DNA of 64,000 nt from Bacteroidia bacterium (GCA_020852255.1 JADZBD010000002.1:147307-211306), one strand, 5' to 3'. Counted from the stretch's first letter, positions 1-9,348 are shown. Notes: generated by a model not told the origin, from the sequence alone. Made by a program: numbers and translations.

Positions 1-1741
1 CATAACTCAGGTTATCGCGCTGCGCATGCAGGGCGCCGAGCTTGTTCGCGTCTGCCAGAAACAAAGGGTGGGCCACAATAATATAATCTACCTGTGCAAG
101 GCCATGCAGGTTTTGGTTGGGAACATAGCCGATATTAACCGGCTTCAGGTAATTCAATCCGCTGAAAGCAATAAACTCCCGCAAGGTATCGGTAACGACT
201 TTAAACTCAAACTGACTTACAATGAGTTGTCCGCCCTGCTGAACAACGTTCATCGGATCGGTAACATCCCAAACCAAGGTACCCGTGTTTGCGTTGGCGA
301 GAACAAAGCGACTGATGTTTCCCGGTCCGATGCTGTTCTTGTCCCGAAATGTCATCTGGTCGCCGAACATCGTCAGTGCGCGCCGGGCTGTTACTTCAAT
401 ATAGTTCACCCATCCGATGGCGGGACCGGGAGTGTTTTTAGTAACACTAACAAGAATATTGGAAGAGGTGGGAATGTAACTGGAACAACCCTTTGCCACG
501 TAGGCGAAAATGGCGGCGTAATAATTCATATCTGTGCCGTTGGTCAAAAGTGAAAAGGAGGAAGGCCCTGATGTTACTGTAAAACTTCCGCTTACCTGGT
601 GGGATCTGCCGATCAGTTCCGCTGTATAATTAACCGGAGCGGTGAGATCTATATTTGGAAAACTAAAAGCAAAGGAATAGCTGTTGGTAATATCCATCAG
701 CTCACCGTACCATTCTCTTCCGGATTTGATCAGGTTGTACTGGTCGGATTCGTGGAAGCGATGATCATCGAAGGTGCTGACCGTTTGATTTTCAGGGTTC
801 GCATCGGAAGGTCGAAGCGTTATTCTTTTTCCCGGCCCCGACCCCGATGTGATAAAGTAATAGGTGGTATCGGAATAATCGTGCACATGATGCTTAAACT
901 TTCCGCAGGCCGCTGTGTCCAGGTACCAGCGATGCTGACTCATTCCGTAAAAAAGAACGTAGTCGGAAGGATCGAATACATTGGGAGTGCCTCCATCGGA
1001 AACATAAATTGCGTTTTCAACCAGATCGTCAGTCCGGAGGCCGGAATTGGAGAACGGAAGTTGCCCGCCCCCATTGCCATAGATCCTGAGCTCGTTGGGG
1101 TTCAATGTGCCGAGATCCATCCCAAGCGCCGTCAGCTGATCATAATCCAGAATATAGACACCGTCAGCGGTAAGCCCGATTTTATACCAGTCTCCGGATG
1201 CCAGCACTGAATTGGCGGCCCATAACGACTGCGGGCTTTGTCTTGTCATCAAAACAGGACTCGTTTCCAGAATCAAGCGGAAGGATATCAGCTTTTCGTA
1301 CCCAGCCGCCGTTTTACGGAACGGAAGCAAATCCACCTGAGCAAAATAGTTCTTCTTTATTTCGGCGCAGGAAGCCCTTACCACTACGGCCGAACCAATG
1401 CTCCGCAACTGATCCTCTTTGTATGTACTGAACACTGCATCCTCATTTTTTGCGAGCGGTGCATACACTGCATCCGCTACGGACACGTTTACACTTTGAG
1501 GAATCAGTGTGTGTAATGCAATCTGGGTGGTCCAGAAAGGGAGGGGGCTAACCGGCATTTCCCGGTACTGGGCATTGGCGAAACACAGGTATTTACCCGG
1601 ACTTCCGTCGGGATCCGGAGCAACAAGGGGGCTCTCCCATCGAATCTCATAGTTAAATCCCTTATTATTAGCACTATAAGAGATCGGAACCATAACTGCC
1701 AACAAGCAGGCAACCATTAGATTGTTCAGCGTCTTATTCAT
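1..1741 (-). CDS. porU: Type IX secretion sortase PorU, N-terminal part (cut by window edge)
   Basis: Reading the minus strand from the ATG at 1741 gives an open frame of 580 codons that runs off the left edge without a stop. It starts with a hydrophobic signal peptide (residues 5-22). The segment LHGLAQVDYIIVAHPLFL near the edge is typical of the start of the gingipain-type (C25) peptidase domain of PorU. PorU is known as the cell-surface sortase of the type IX secretion system, which removes C-terminal signals from cargo. The catalytic His/Cys region lies outside the window. It is divergent from porP/sprF and close to gldJ, and gldJ and porU are neighbours in Flavobacterium too. The several plus-strand open frames here are shadows of this gene. 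Confidence 0.85.
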   Translation of the reverse strand, partial: MNKTLNNLMVACLLAVMVPISYSANNKGFNYEIRWESPLVAPDPDGSPGKYLCFANAQYREMPVSPLPFWTTQIALHTLIPQSVNVSVADAVYAPLAKNEDAVFSTYKEDQLRSIGSAVVVRASCAEIKKNYFAQVDLLPFRKTAAGYEKLISFRLILETSPVLMTRQSPQSLWAANSVLASGDWYKIGLTADGVYILDYDQLTALGMDLGTLNPNELRIYGNGGGQLPFSNSGLRTDDLVENAIYVSDGGTPNVFDPSDYVLFYGMSQHRWYLDTAACGKFKHHVHDYSDTTYYFITSGSGPGKRITLRPSDANPENQTVSTFDDHRFHESDQYNLIKSGREWYGELMDITNSYSFAFSFPNIDLTAPVNYTAELIGRSHQVSGSFTVTSGPSSFSLLTNGTDMNYYAAIFAYVAKGCSSYIPTSSNILVSVTKNTPGPAIGWVNYIEVTARRALTMFGDQMTFRDKNSIGPGNISRFVLANANTGTLVWDVTDPMNVVQQGGQLIVSQFEFKVVTDTLREFIAFSGLNYLKPVNIGYVPNQNLHGLAQVDYIIVAHPLFLADANKLGALHAQRDNLSY

Positions 1742-1845
1742 GAAGGTCAGGTAAGGGTAGAGATGCTCTTTTTTACCAACGAAACGGCCCTTAAATTATT
1801 GTAATTCAGGTAGAATATTAATTTTTTTTTGAGATAAGTTTTTCT

Positions 1846-1853
1846 TAACTTTG
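1846..1853 (+). promoter_or_regulatory. Candidate -7 element upstream of porP/sprF
   Basis: TAACTTTG matches the Bacteroidota -7 consensus TA-N2-TTTG, 25 bp before the porP/sprF start. It lies downstream of a T-rich run with no clear -33 TTTG at the usual 19-bp spacing. The 137-bp divergent gap to porU holds no other site I can support. Confidence 0.45.
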
Positions 1854-1878
1854 TAAATTGAATAACGTATAGTCCCCT

Positions 1879-2838
1879 ATGCTTAAGCGGCTTGCATTAT
1901 CTTGCGTAACCTTCCTCTCCCTGTTCTTCCTCAGCGAGAAGGCCTTTGCCCAGGATCCTGAGTTCACCCAGTTCTACGCCAACCCTTTGTATCTTAATCC
2001 GGCATTCGCAGGAACAGCACGCTGTCCGCGTTTTGTGCTGAATTACAGAAACCAGTGGCCGGCATTAACAGGAACATTTGTCACGTACAGTGCATCCTAC
2101 GATCAGCATTTTGACAATCTTTCCGGGGGACTTGGTTTTCTTGTTACGAACGACAAGGCCGGGCAGGGAACACTGATCACAACCAATTTTTCAGGGATGT
2201 ATTCCTATCAGTTAAACCTGACGAGAACCTTCTCAATGAAATTCGGATTTCAGGCGACCTATGCTCAGAAAAAAGTAGATTGGGATAAGCTCACCTTCGG
2301 AGACATGATTGATCCCCGTCGCGGATTCGTTTATACCACTCTAGAGCAAAAGAATCAGACAGCAAGAACCAATATTGATCTCTCCGCCGGCGTACTGGGA
2401 TACAGCAAGCGTTACTTTTTCGGATTTGCGGTAAGCCACCTTACCGAGCCAGACGAAGGCTTTTTGGGATCTTCTCCTCTTCCCATGAAATACACAGGGC
2501 ATGCCGGTGCCGTTATTCCCCTGGACGGAAGGAACGGAGACGCCAGCATTTCTCCCAACATATTATACCAGCAGCAGCAGGATTTTCGCCAGCTGAACCT
2601 TGGATTGTACGTGCAGAAAGGATCCATTGTGGGAGGACTCTGGTACCGCAACGAAGACTCTTTTATTGCCGTTATCGGAATTCAGCAGAACCTGGTGAAG
2701 ATGGGATATAGTTACGATGTAACAGTCTCCAAACTTGCCAACGCAACGGCGGGTTCTCATGAAATCTCTTTCCAGCTTCAACTGGAGTGTAAGCCTAAAA
2801 AGAGGAAGTTCCGCACCGTAAGCTGTCCTTCCTTTTAA
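1879..2838 (+). CDS. PorP/SprF family type IX secretion outer-membrane protein
   Basis: A 319-residue protein with a signal peptide ending near residue 24 (A-F-A-Q). The mature start QDPEFTQFYANPLYLNPAFAG is the hallmark opening of the PorP/SprF family, followed by beta-strand-rich sequence expected of an outer-membrane barrel. Family members act in type IX secretion, often anchoring particular cargo or the gliding machinery at the outer membrane. Its position between porU and gldJ supports a core secretion or gliding role rather than a cargo-specific paralogue, but the family is large and the choice between PorP and SprF cannot be made here. Confidence 0.85.
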   Translation: MLKRLALSCVTFLSLFFLSEKAFAQDPEFTQFYANPLYLNPAFAGTARCPRFVLNYRNQWPALTGTFVTYSASYDQHFDNLSGGLGFLVTNDKAGQGTLITTNFSGMYSYQLNLTRTFSMKFGFQATYAQKKVDWDKLTFGDMIDPRRGFVYTTLEQKNQTARTNIDLSAGVLGYSKRYFFGFAVSHLTEPDEGFLGSSPLPMKYTGHAGAVIPLDGRNGDASISPNILYQQQQDFRQLNLGLYVQKGSIVGGLWYRNEDSFIAVIGIQQNLVKMGYSYDVTVSKLANATAGSHEISFQLQLECKPKKRKFRTVSCPSF

Positions 2839-2915
2839 AATTTTCTTTACGTATTTCGAAACCTTTTCAGAAATAACCAGTATAAACTGAACTTATTTCA
2901 TTAAAAACCAAGAAG

Positions 2916-4514
2916 ATGGAGATCAGGAAAATCACCGGAAAAGCTTTGTTCCTGGCAGGCCTGCTGGCGCTAACTGCCTGTAACAAAGAGACTTCCCCGG
3001 TAACGGGTTGGGCCTATAACGACCCGGATAATGGCGGATTCCAAGTACTCCCCTACACTGAGCAGGAAACCGGTCCGGGACTGGTACTGGTGGAGGGCGG
3101 GCGTTTCACCTTTGGAAGAACCGAGCAGGATGTACTATATGACTGGAGTAACATTCCGCGAACCGTAACTGTTTCCTCCTTCTATATGGACGAAACCGAA
3201 GTCCGCAACCTGGACTACCTGGAGTACCTCTGGTGGCTAAGCAGGGTTTTCGGAACGGATGACGTTTTCAAGCAGATCTATGTTAAAGCCCTTCCCGACA
3301 CACTGGCGTGGAGAGAGAAGCTGGGATATAATGAACCCTATGTGGAGTATTACCTGCGTCACCCTTCCTACAGGGATTATCCTGTGGTTGGAGTGAACTG
3401 GATGCAGGCGAACGATTTCTGTTCGTGGAGAACGGATCGTGTGAACGAATATATTCTTGTGCGTGAGGGCATCCTCGACTGGGATCCCAATGCCAATGGC
3501 GCCAACAATTTTAATACCGACGCTTACCTTGCGGGGAAGTATGAAGGAAACGTGAAGAAGCTTATTCCCAAGCCCGATGGTTCAGAGCGTAAGGTAAGAA
3601 TGGAAGATGGTATCTTCCTGCCCAAGTACCGCCTGCCCACAGAAGCGGAATGGGAATATGCCGCGCTCGGCCTTATTGGTAACATGTCACCCGACTATAT
3701 TATCAAGGAGCGTAAACTTTATCCCTGGAATGGTCAGGGTGTTCGTAACCCTGAGGAGAAGTTTATCGGAGATTTCATGGGTAACTTTAAACGCGACCGC
3801 GGAGATAATATGGGTATCGCGGGTTACCTCAACGATGCCGCTGACATCACTGCGCCGGTGTTCTCCTACTGGCCTAACGACTACGGTCTCTACAACATGG
3901 GAGGCAACGTGAGCGAGTGGGTTCTGGATACCTACCGTACACTGAGCCCGGAAGACATGGATGATTTTCGTCCGTTCCGCGGAAACGTATTCAAGACCGC
4001 TCTGAAAGATTCTACAGATGGAACCATCATGGTCGACGACGGAACCCTGCTGGTCGACTCTTCCGGATTCCTGCTGACAGATGCAGACGGCAACATCCTT
4101 TCCAAACCCGGAGCGGTGATGATGCGGAATGTAGACATCAAGTATAAAGAGGACCGTCTGGATGAACGACGCAACTACAAATATTCTGACAACATCAATT
4201 ACCTGGATGGAGATCACAAGAATTCCTCCATCTTCTACTATGCAGATAACCCCGGTGATAACTACCTGATGTATCAGTATCCTGTTCCTGCCAACAAGAT
4301 CCAGAATCAACGTGATGATCTGGGGCAGAATGGCCTGATCAACAACAAATCAAAGGTTTACAAGGGCGGATCCTGGAAGGATCGTGCCTACTGGATGGTT
4401 CCGGGCACCCGCCGCTTCCTCGATCAGCAACAATCGGCCTCCTGGCTGGGATTCCGTTGCGCTATGGATCGCGTGGGAAGTCCTGTAGGTTTGGGAAATA
4501 AGAGAGCCCGGTAG
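2916..4514 (+). CDS. gldJ: Gliding-motility lipoprotein GldJ
   Basis: A 532-residue protein with a lipoprotein signal (LLALTAC, lipid Cys at residue 22) and a formylglycine-generating-enzyme-like (SUMF1/FGE) fold. Visible FGE signatures include EGGRFTFGRTE near residue 62, YRLPTEAEWEYAA near 238, NMGGNVSEWV near 328 and KGGSW / LGFRCAM near the C terminus. GldJ and GldK are the FGE-like lipoproteins of the type IX secretion and gliding machinery. A following murF and a nearby porU match the gldJ neighbourhood in Flavobacterium, so I prefer GldJ to GldK. Family members of this kind are taken to be structural rather than enzymatic. Confidence 0.8.
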   Translation: MEIRKITGKALFLAGLLALTACNKETSPVTGWAYNDPDNGGFQVLPYTEQETGPGLVLVEGGRFTFGRTEQDVLYDWSNIPRTVTVSSFYMDETEVRNLDYLEYLWWLSRVFGTDDVFKQIYVKALPDTLAWREKLGYNEPYVEYYLRHPSYRDYPVVGVNWMQANDFCSWRTDRVNEYILVREGILDWDPNANGANNFNTDAYLAGKYEGNVKKLIPKPDGSERKVRMEDGIFLPKYRLPTEAEWEYAALGLIGNMSPDYIIKERKLYPWNGQGVRNPEEKFIGDFMGNFKRDRGDNMGIAGYLNDAADITAPVFSYWPNDYGLYNMGGNVSEWVLDTYRTLSPEDMDDFRPFRGNVFKTALKDSTDGTIMVDDGTLLVDSSGFLLTDADGNILSKPGAVMMRNVDIKYKEDRLDERRNYKYSDNINYLDGDHKNSSIFYYADNPGDNYLMYQYPVPANKIQNQRDDLGQNGLINNKSKVYKGGSWKDRAYWMVPGTRRFLDQQQSASWLGFRCAMDRVGSPVGLGNKRAR

Positions 4515-4533
4515 AACTGCTTCAGTGTTGATA

Positions 4534-4564
4534 AAAAAGTCCTGCCCACCGGGCAGGACTTTTT
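4534..4564 (+). terminator. Rho-independent terminator after gldJ
   Basis: A perfect 14-bp stem (AAAAAGTCCTGCCC / GGGCAGGACTTTTT) with an ACC loop, followed by a T-rich stretch. It can work in both directions. It lies just before murF, so murF probably has its own promoter or depends on read-through. Confidence 0.85.
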
Positions 4565-4575
4565 ATTTTTACAGA

Positions 4576-5907
4576 ATGGAGTTTCACCCCACCGACCAGA
4601 TTTACGCCGCATTCCGCAAGCATGCCGGCATTTGTACCGATACACGCAAGCTTATCAAAGGAGGAATTTTCTTCGCCTTAAAAGGCGGCCAGTTCAATGG
4701 TAATCTGTTTGCGGAAAAAGCCTTAGAACAGGGGTGTACCCTCGCCGTGGTAGATGACCCTTCGGTTGTAAAAGGAAAAAAATATTTCCTGGTAGAAGAT
4801 GTACTGAAGACCCTTCAGGATCTGGCTAAATTTCATCGTTCCCTTCTAAAGATTCCCTTCATCGGACTCACCGGGTCGAATGGAAAAACTACTACCAAGG
4901 AACTTATCCGTGCCGTGCTCAGCCGGCGCTTTAAAACATTCGCCACGGAAGGAAATCTCAATAATCATATCGGGGTTCCTCTCAGTGTACTTAGTGTAAC
5001 GGATGATTCGGAAATCGCGGTTATTGAAATGGGGGCGAATCATCAGGGAGAGATTGCCGCACTTTGTGAGATCTGCGCGCCGGATTACGGAATCATCACG
5101 AACATCGGAAAAGCCCACCTGGAAGGTTTCGGAGGCCCCGAAGGTGTGATCAGGGCAAAGAGCGAACTGTATCAGTATATCGAACAGCACAGCGGCAAGA
5201 TCTTTCTGAACCGCGATAACCCGGTGCTCACCGGGCTGATTAAAAAAGCAGATACCTTCACGTACGGTACATCCGGGCTGTGTAATATTCTCGGCAGACA
5301 GGCAGGAAACGGCCCGCTGCTTTCGGTGCGCTGGAAAACCAACAATGATAATGCACCGCTGGAGGAACACTCCCCGGTACAAACCAATCTTACCGGAATA
5401 TATAATCTGGAAAATGTGCTTGCCGCCATTGCAGTAGGTACCGTATTTGGGATTCCCGCTCAGGAAATCAATGCGGGTATTTCCTCCTATATGCCGGGAA
5501 ATCACCGCTCACAGGTAAAAGAAACCGACCGCAATACACTTATTCTGGATTCGTATAATGCCAATCCAACCAGCATGCGCGCCGCCCTGGAAAATCTTTC
5601 AGGAATGGAAGGGGATAAAATGGTTGTTTTGGGAGATATGCTCGAATTGGGCGATCACAGTTACAAAGAACATGCGGAAATCTTACATCTGGTCCGTGAA
5701 AAAGGATTCGGACAGTGCATACTGGTAGGACCTGCCTTCACAAAGGCTATCACCGGAATGAAGGATGCGCCGTCCTGCGATGCCTTTGAAAATACTTCAG
5801 AGGCTCAAACAAAAATGAAAAGCAAACTTTCCAAATTGCGCCGGCACCTTGTTCTCATCAAAGGCTCCAGGGGTATCAAACTGGAAGATCTGGAAAGTTT
5901 ATTCTGA
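4576..5907 (+). CDS. murF: UDP-N-acetylmuramoyl-tripeptide--D-alanyl-D-alanine ligase
   Basis: MurF adds D-Ala-D-Ala to the UDP-MurNAc tripeptide in the cytoplasm, the last soluble step of peptidoglycan precursor synthesis. The Mur ligase ATP loop GLTGSNGKTTTKELI lies near residue 97. EMGANHQGEI and NIGKAHLEGFG (central domain) and LDSYNANPTSM (C-terminal domain) follow. The start is placed at the ATG at 4576 (MEFHPTDQ), because an in-frame upstream start would lie inside the terminator hairpin. This gives 443 residues, normal for the family. Confidence 0.93.
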   Translation: MEFHPTDQIYAAFRKHAGICTDTRKLIKGGIFFALKGGQFNGNLFAEKALEQGCTLAVVDDPSVVKGKKYFLVEDVLKTLQDLAKFHRSLLKIPFIGLTGSNGKTTTKELIRAVLSRRFKTFATEGNLNNHIGVPLSVLSVTDDSEIAVIEMGANHQGEIAALCEICAPDYGIITNIGKAHLEGFGGPEGVIRAKSELYQYIEQHSGKIFLNRDNPVLTGLIKKADTFTYGTSGLCNILGRQAGNGPLLSVRWKTNNDNAPLEEHSPVQTNLTGIYNLENVLAAIAVGTVFGIPAQEINAGISSYMPGNHRSQVKETDRNTLILDSYNANPTSMRAALENLSGMEGDKMVVLGDMLELGDHSYKEHAEILHLVREKGFGQCILVGPAFTKAITGMKDAPSCDAFENTSEAQTKMKSKLSKLRRHLVLIKGSRGIKLEDLESLF

Positions 5908-5910
5908 TCT

Positions 5911-6537
5911 ATGCGGCGGGCGGGAATAATTCTTATTCTTATCCCGGCACTGCTTCTTCCTTCATGTCTGATTGTTAAAAGGCAATTCCGGCGGGGCTAT
6001 TATTTAGACTTTAACCGTTCCGGCACCTCCAGGGGCGAGACGATTCCTCCCCTGCTGTGCAAACAACTGCGGAAAACACCTTCGGTGTTTCCGGATAGTG
6101 CATTCATTCCTCTTGCGGAAATGCATACAAGCTTTAATGCAGAACCAAAAAAGAATATCCTTCCCACCATCCGGACGAAACGAATCGTCTCTCCGCTTTC
6201 GCATCCGGGTTTACGGTTTGTAAAACGGCCGCTTTCTGTTCCGCCTGATCCTTTCTCAACAGCCACATTCATCACCGCGCTGTTACTCGCTTGCTTTGTT
6301 CCTCCGCTGGGAGCCTTCCTGGCGTTTGGCAAAGGGAGAATTTTCCGTAACGACTTATGGTTGTATGCCGGGGGGGGGGTACTATTCACTGCCAGCAGGC
6401 TGCTGCTGTTGGGAGGTGGATTCGGTTTCGGGCTGGCTCTGATAATACTCGCAGGTTTCGCACTGCTGGGAGCGTCATTCCTGTACACGGTATTTCACCT
6501 TCTCCGCGCCTTTTTCAGAAGGCCCCCTGAACCCTGA
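5911..6537 (+). CDS. Small membrane protein with lipoprotein signal and YqaE/Pmp3-like segment
   Basis: A 208-residue protein starting 3 bp after murF. It has a lipoprotein-like signal (LLLPSC, Cys near 19), a basic Ser/Pro-rich middle, then two or three hydrophobic segments between about residues 117 and 200. The stretch FVPPLGAFLAFGKG resembles the Pmp3/YqaE stress-protein motif, which often occurs in Bacteroidota proteins with an N-terminal extension. The function is unknown. A run of nine G (6370-6378) inside the gene is a possible slippage or sequencing-error site, but the frame is open as read. Confidence 0.55.
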   Translation: MRRAGIILILIPALLLPSCLIVKRQFRRGYYLDFNRSGTSRGETIPPLLCKQLRKTPSVFPDSAFIPLAEMHTSFNAEPKKNILPTIRTKRIVSPLSHPGLRFVKRPLSVPPDPFSTATFITALLLACFVPPLGAFLAFGKGRIFRNDLWLYAGGGVLFTASRLLLLGGGFGFGLALIILAGFALLGASFLYTVFHLLRAFFRRPPEP

Positions 6538-7677
6538 TCAGGAAAGTATAGCACGGGAGATTACGATCTTCTGTACCTCCGTTGTTCCTTCATATATCTG
6601 CGTGATCTTGGCATCGCGCATAAGACGCTCTACATGATATTCTTTTACAAAACCATATCCGCCGTGCACTTGAACGGCCTCTGTGGTAACTTCCATTGCC
6701 ACCTTGGACGCGTAGGCCTTGGCCATGGAAGAAGCCAGCGCATAATCCATATGATTATCTTTCAGCCATGCCGCTTTGAGACACATCAGGCGGGCGGCCT
6801 CAATCTCAGTAGCCATATCTGCCAGTTTAAACTGAATGGCCTGATGCTTCGAGATCTCCTTACCGAATGCCTTGCGCTCTTTGGAATACGCCAGGGCCAG
6901 CTCAAAGGCACCCGATGCAATTCCCAGTGCCTGTGAGGCGATCCCGATGCGTCCGCCCTCCAGCGTTTTCATAGCGAACTTAAAACCAAAACCATCCTCC
7001 CCTATCCTGTTCGCTTTCGGCACTTTCACATTTGTAAACATGAGCGAATGTGTATCGGAACCCCGTATTCCCATTTTATCTTCTTTCTTTCCCACCACAA
7101 ATCCATCCATTCCCCTCTCCACGATAAGGCAATTGATACCCTTGTGCCCTTTGTCGGGATGTGTTTGCGCCATCACGAGATAAACAGATGCGCTGCTTCC
7201 GTTGGTGATCCAGTTTTTAATACCGTTGAGAAGGTAATAATCGCCCTTATCCTCTGCCGTTGTCTTTTGGGAGGTGGCATCGCTGCCTGCCTCCGGTTCC
7301 GACAGGCAAAATGCTCCAATGATCTCACCTTTAGCCAGTGGCACCAGGTACCTTTGCTTCTGCTCTTCTGTTCCGTATTGCTCGAGTCCCCAGCATACCA
7401 GGGAATTGTTCACCGACATCACCACCGAACAGGAAGCATCCACTTTGGATATCTCTTCCATGGCCAGCACATAGGATATGGCATCCATTCCGCTTCCGCC
7501 GTATTTGGGATCCACCATCATGCCCATAAAGCCCAGCTTTCCCAGCTCCTTAACCTGTTCTCCGGGGAAACGCTGTTCATTGTCGCGCTCAATTACGCCT
7601 GGCTTAAGCACTTCCTGGGCAAAATCCCTGGCTGCTTTCTGTACAGTCAGGTGTTCTTCTGATAATTCGAATTTCAT
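6538..7677 (-). CDS. Acyl-CoA dehydrogenase, short-chain type
   Basis: A 379-residue FAD-dependent acyl-CoA dehydrogenase. Family signatures seen are FCLSEPEAGSDATS (FAD/substrate contact), KNWITNG, and QVHGGYGFVKEYHVERLMRD near the C terminus. The catalytic glutamate lies in QIYEGTTEVQ. It oxidises acyl-CoA to 2-enoyl-CoA and passes electrons to ETF in the cytoplasm. The length and motifs are like butyryl-CoA or short-chain enzymes of Bacteroidota. It faces the murF unit tail to tail and is not linked to the aromatic cluster 33 kb away, so general fatty-acid or amino-acid oxidation is more likely than a glutaryl-CoA role. Confidence 0.9.
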   Translation of the reverse strand: MKFELSEEHLTVQKAARDFAQEVLKPGVIERDNEQRFPGEQVKELGKLGFMGMMVDPKYGGSGMDAISYVLAMEEISKVDASCSVVMSVNNSLVCWGLEQYGTEEQKQRYLVPLAKGEIIGAFCLSEPEAGSDATSQKTTAEDKGDYYLLNGIKNWITNGSSASVYLVMAQTHPDKGHKGINCLIVERGMDGFVVGKKEDKMGIRGSDTHSLMFTNVKVPKANRIGEDGFGFKFAMKTLEGGRIGIASQALGIASGAFELALAYSKERKAFGKEISKHQAIQFKLADMATEIEAARLMCLKAAWLKDNHMDYALASSMAKAYASKVAMEVTTEAVQVHGGYGFVKEYHVERLMRDAKITQIYEGTTEVQKIVISRAILS

Positions 7678-7749
7678 GGGGTCGGGTTTATAAAGCCACC
7701 AAATGTAGGATTTTATAGGGTATTTTTAGGGTCTTAATAGAGGGAAAAA

Positions 7750-8814
7750 ATGCGATTCAGAGCCATCGGTCTTATGTCAGGAACGTCACTCGACGGACTG
7801 GATATTGCCTGCTGTGAATTCACGCTTTCAGGAGATCAGTGGAAATGGAAAATCCTCCATGCGCTCACTGTCCCCTATCCTGCCCAACTACTGGACCGAA
7901 TTGTAAACGCTCACAGGCTGCCGGCTCATGCACTCGCTGCACTGCACGATGAACTGGGTATTTTCTTTGGGATGGAATGTGAAAAGATAATTCATTCTAC
8001 AGGGTTTCAACCGGATCTTATTTCTTCGCACGGGCATACCGTTTTCCACCGGCCGGAACTGGGTATTACACTGCAAATAGGCAACCCGGCGCTGATCGCG
8101 AAACAGACCGGTGTTCTCACCGCAGCCGATTTCCGGAGAGGAGATGTAGCAGCCGGGGGTCAGGGTGCCCCGCTTGTACCCATAGGTGACCGCTATCTTT
8201 TTCCCGGATACCGGTTTTGCCTGAACCTGGGAGGCATCGCGAATATTTCTTATGAAAAAAACGGAAAAAGAATGGCCTTCGACTGCTGTCCGTTCAATCA
8301 GGTACTGAACGCACTGGCCGCGCTTGAAGGGTTTCCCTTTGACGAAGACGGAAAGCTGAGTGCATCGGGCACGGTGAATCCCGAACTTCTGGATGAACTG
8401 AACGCACTCCCGTTTTACCGTAACGCTCCTCCGCGCTCCCTGGGGCGTGAATGGGTGGAAGAATCTTTTATGCCTGTACTGAACAAGCATTCGCTGCCGG
8501 TAAGGGATCTGATGGCCACTGCATGCGCACATTTTGCGGAAGTGAACGCAGCAATCATTAACGCTGAAAATCCGGAAGAACATGACCGCATTCTGGTCAG
8601 CGGAGGGGGAGCAAGGCATGTACTATTCGTAGGCCTGCTTCAGCAAAGAACAAAAGCCACTGTAGAAACAGCGTCCGGAGATATCCTTTCCTTTAAAGAA
8701 GCACTGATCTTCGGGCTGCTCGGTGTGCTGAAAATGACAGGGCGGAATAATATTCTGGCCTCCGTTACCGGCGCAGCGGCAGATCACTGCGGCGGAGAAT
8801 TGTTCAGGGCATAA
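7750..8814 (+). CDS. anmK: Anhydro-N-acetylmuramic acid kinase
   Basis: AnmK phosphorylates and opens 1,6-anhydro-MurNAc to MurNAc-6-phosphate in cell-wall recycling. The family's N-terminal signature LMSGTSLDGLDIA is at residues 8-20. ADFRRGDVAAGGQGAPLVP (near 125-143) and LNLGGIANIS follow, and the ASKHA fold phosphate motif SGGGARH is near 280. At 354 residues it has the usual length. The aligned acyl-CoA dehydrogenase gene is divergent with a 72-bp gap. Confidence 0.93.
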   Translation: MRFRAIGLMSGTSLDGLDIACCEFTLSGDQWKWKILHALTVPYPAQLLDRIVNAHRLPAHALAALHDELGIFFGMECEKIIHSTGFQPDLISSHGHTVFHRPELGITLQIGNPALIAKQTGVLTAADFRRGDVAAGGQGAPLVPIGDRYLFPGYRFCLNLGGIANISYEKNGKRMAFDCCPFNQVLNALAALEGFPFDEDGKLSASGTVNPELLDELNALPFYRNAPPRSLGREWVEESFMPVLNKHSLPVRDLMATACAHFAEVNAAIINAENPEEHDRILVSGGGARHVLFVGLLQQRTKATVETASGDILSFKEALIFGLLGVLKMTGRNNILASVTGAAADHCGGELFRA

Positions 8815-8838
8815 AAAAAGTCCCGGGAGTGCCGAGAC
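8813..8838 (-). terminator. Terminator of the Lys-rich gene
   Basis: On the minus strand a 7-bp stem (GTCTCGG / CCGGGAC, one G-T pair) with a five-base loop is followed by seven T. It fits termination of the minus-strand gene that ends at 8862, and overlaps the end of anmK. Confidence 0.7.
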
Positions 8839-8861
8839 CGGAAACAATATATCACTGAGCG

Positions 8862-9299
8862 TTAAAAATTCTCTTCGTAGAATCCCCCACTCGTATTTTC
8901 CTCTTCGTCCTCCTCTCCCTCGCCGGCGTTGAATTCCTCCAGGTTCTCGGGTTCGTCTTCACTCAGATCATCCATATCATCCAGCTCTACCTCGCGTGTA
9001 GTTTCCTCGGTTTCCATCGCTTCCGGTTCATCCTTCCACTCCTCCTCCATTTTCAGCACAGCGGGTTTAGGCGCCGGTGCCTTTAGTGCGGCCGGTGCCT
9101 TGGGTACGGCTTTTTTGGGAGCAGGTTTCTTCGCTGCTGCTTTCTTTGCAGGCTTCGCCTTCCTGACCACTTTCTTCTTCACCGGCTTTTTCTTTTTCGC
9201 CGGTTTACTTTTGGTCTTCTTCTTTGCCGGCTTCTTTGCAGCCTTTTTGGCTTTCTTCGGCGCGGACTTTTTCTTCTTTGCGACTTTGGATTTTGCCAT
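8862..9299 (-). CDS. Lys/Ala/Pro-rich histone-like protein with acidic tail
   Basis: A 145-residue low-complexity protein. Residues 1-85 consist of Lys-Lys/Ala/Pro repeats such as KKPAKKKTKSKPAKKKKPVKK in register with histone H1-like tails. Residues 86-145 are strongly acidic (Glu/Asp-rich, EELDDMDDLSED type). There is no signal peptide. Such basic tails usually bind nucleic acid; the acidic half could neutralise or recruit partners. This is inference from composition, as low-complexity proteins cannot be assigned by motif. It has its own promoter with good -33 and -7 elements. Confidence 0.7.
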   Translation of the reverse strand: MAKSKVAKKKKSAPKKAKKAAKKPAKKKTKSKPAKKKKPVKKKVVRKAKPAKKAAAKKPAPKKAVPKAPAALKAPAPKPAVLKMEEEWKDEPEAMETEETTREVELDDMDDLSEDEPENLEEFNAGEGEEDEEENTSGGFYEENF

Positions 9300-9348
9300 C
9301 TGTTCGTTTTTTTGGGTCAGACAACAGGCATCCTTACCTGTGATTCTG

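Noticed and set aside
26..1431. Several plus-strand open frames at the left edge
   Set aside because: The minus strand is open from 1741 to the edge with clear PorU sequence; the plus-strand frames have no family character.
3687..4310. Minus-strand 207-codon frame opposite gldJ
   Set aside because: It is a shadow; the plus strand encodes clear FGE-like motifs over the whole stretch.
4525..4575. Upstream start of murF
   Set aside because: It would begin inside the terminator hairpin, and its 17 extra residues have no MurF character.
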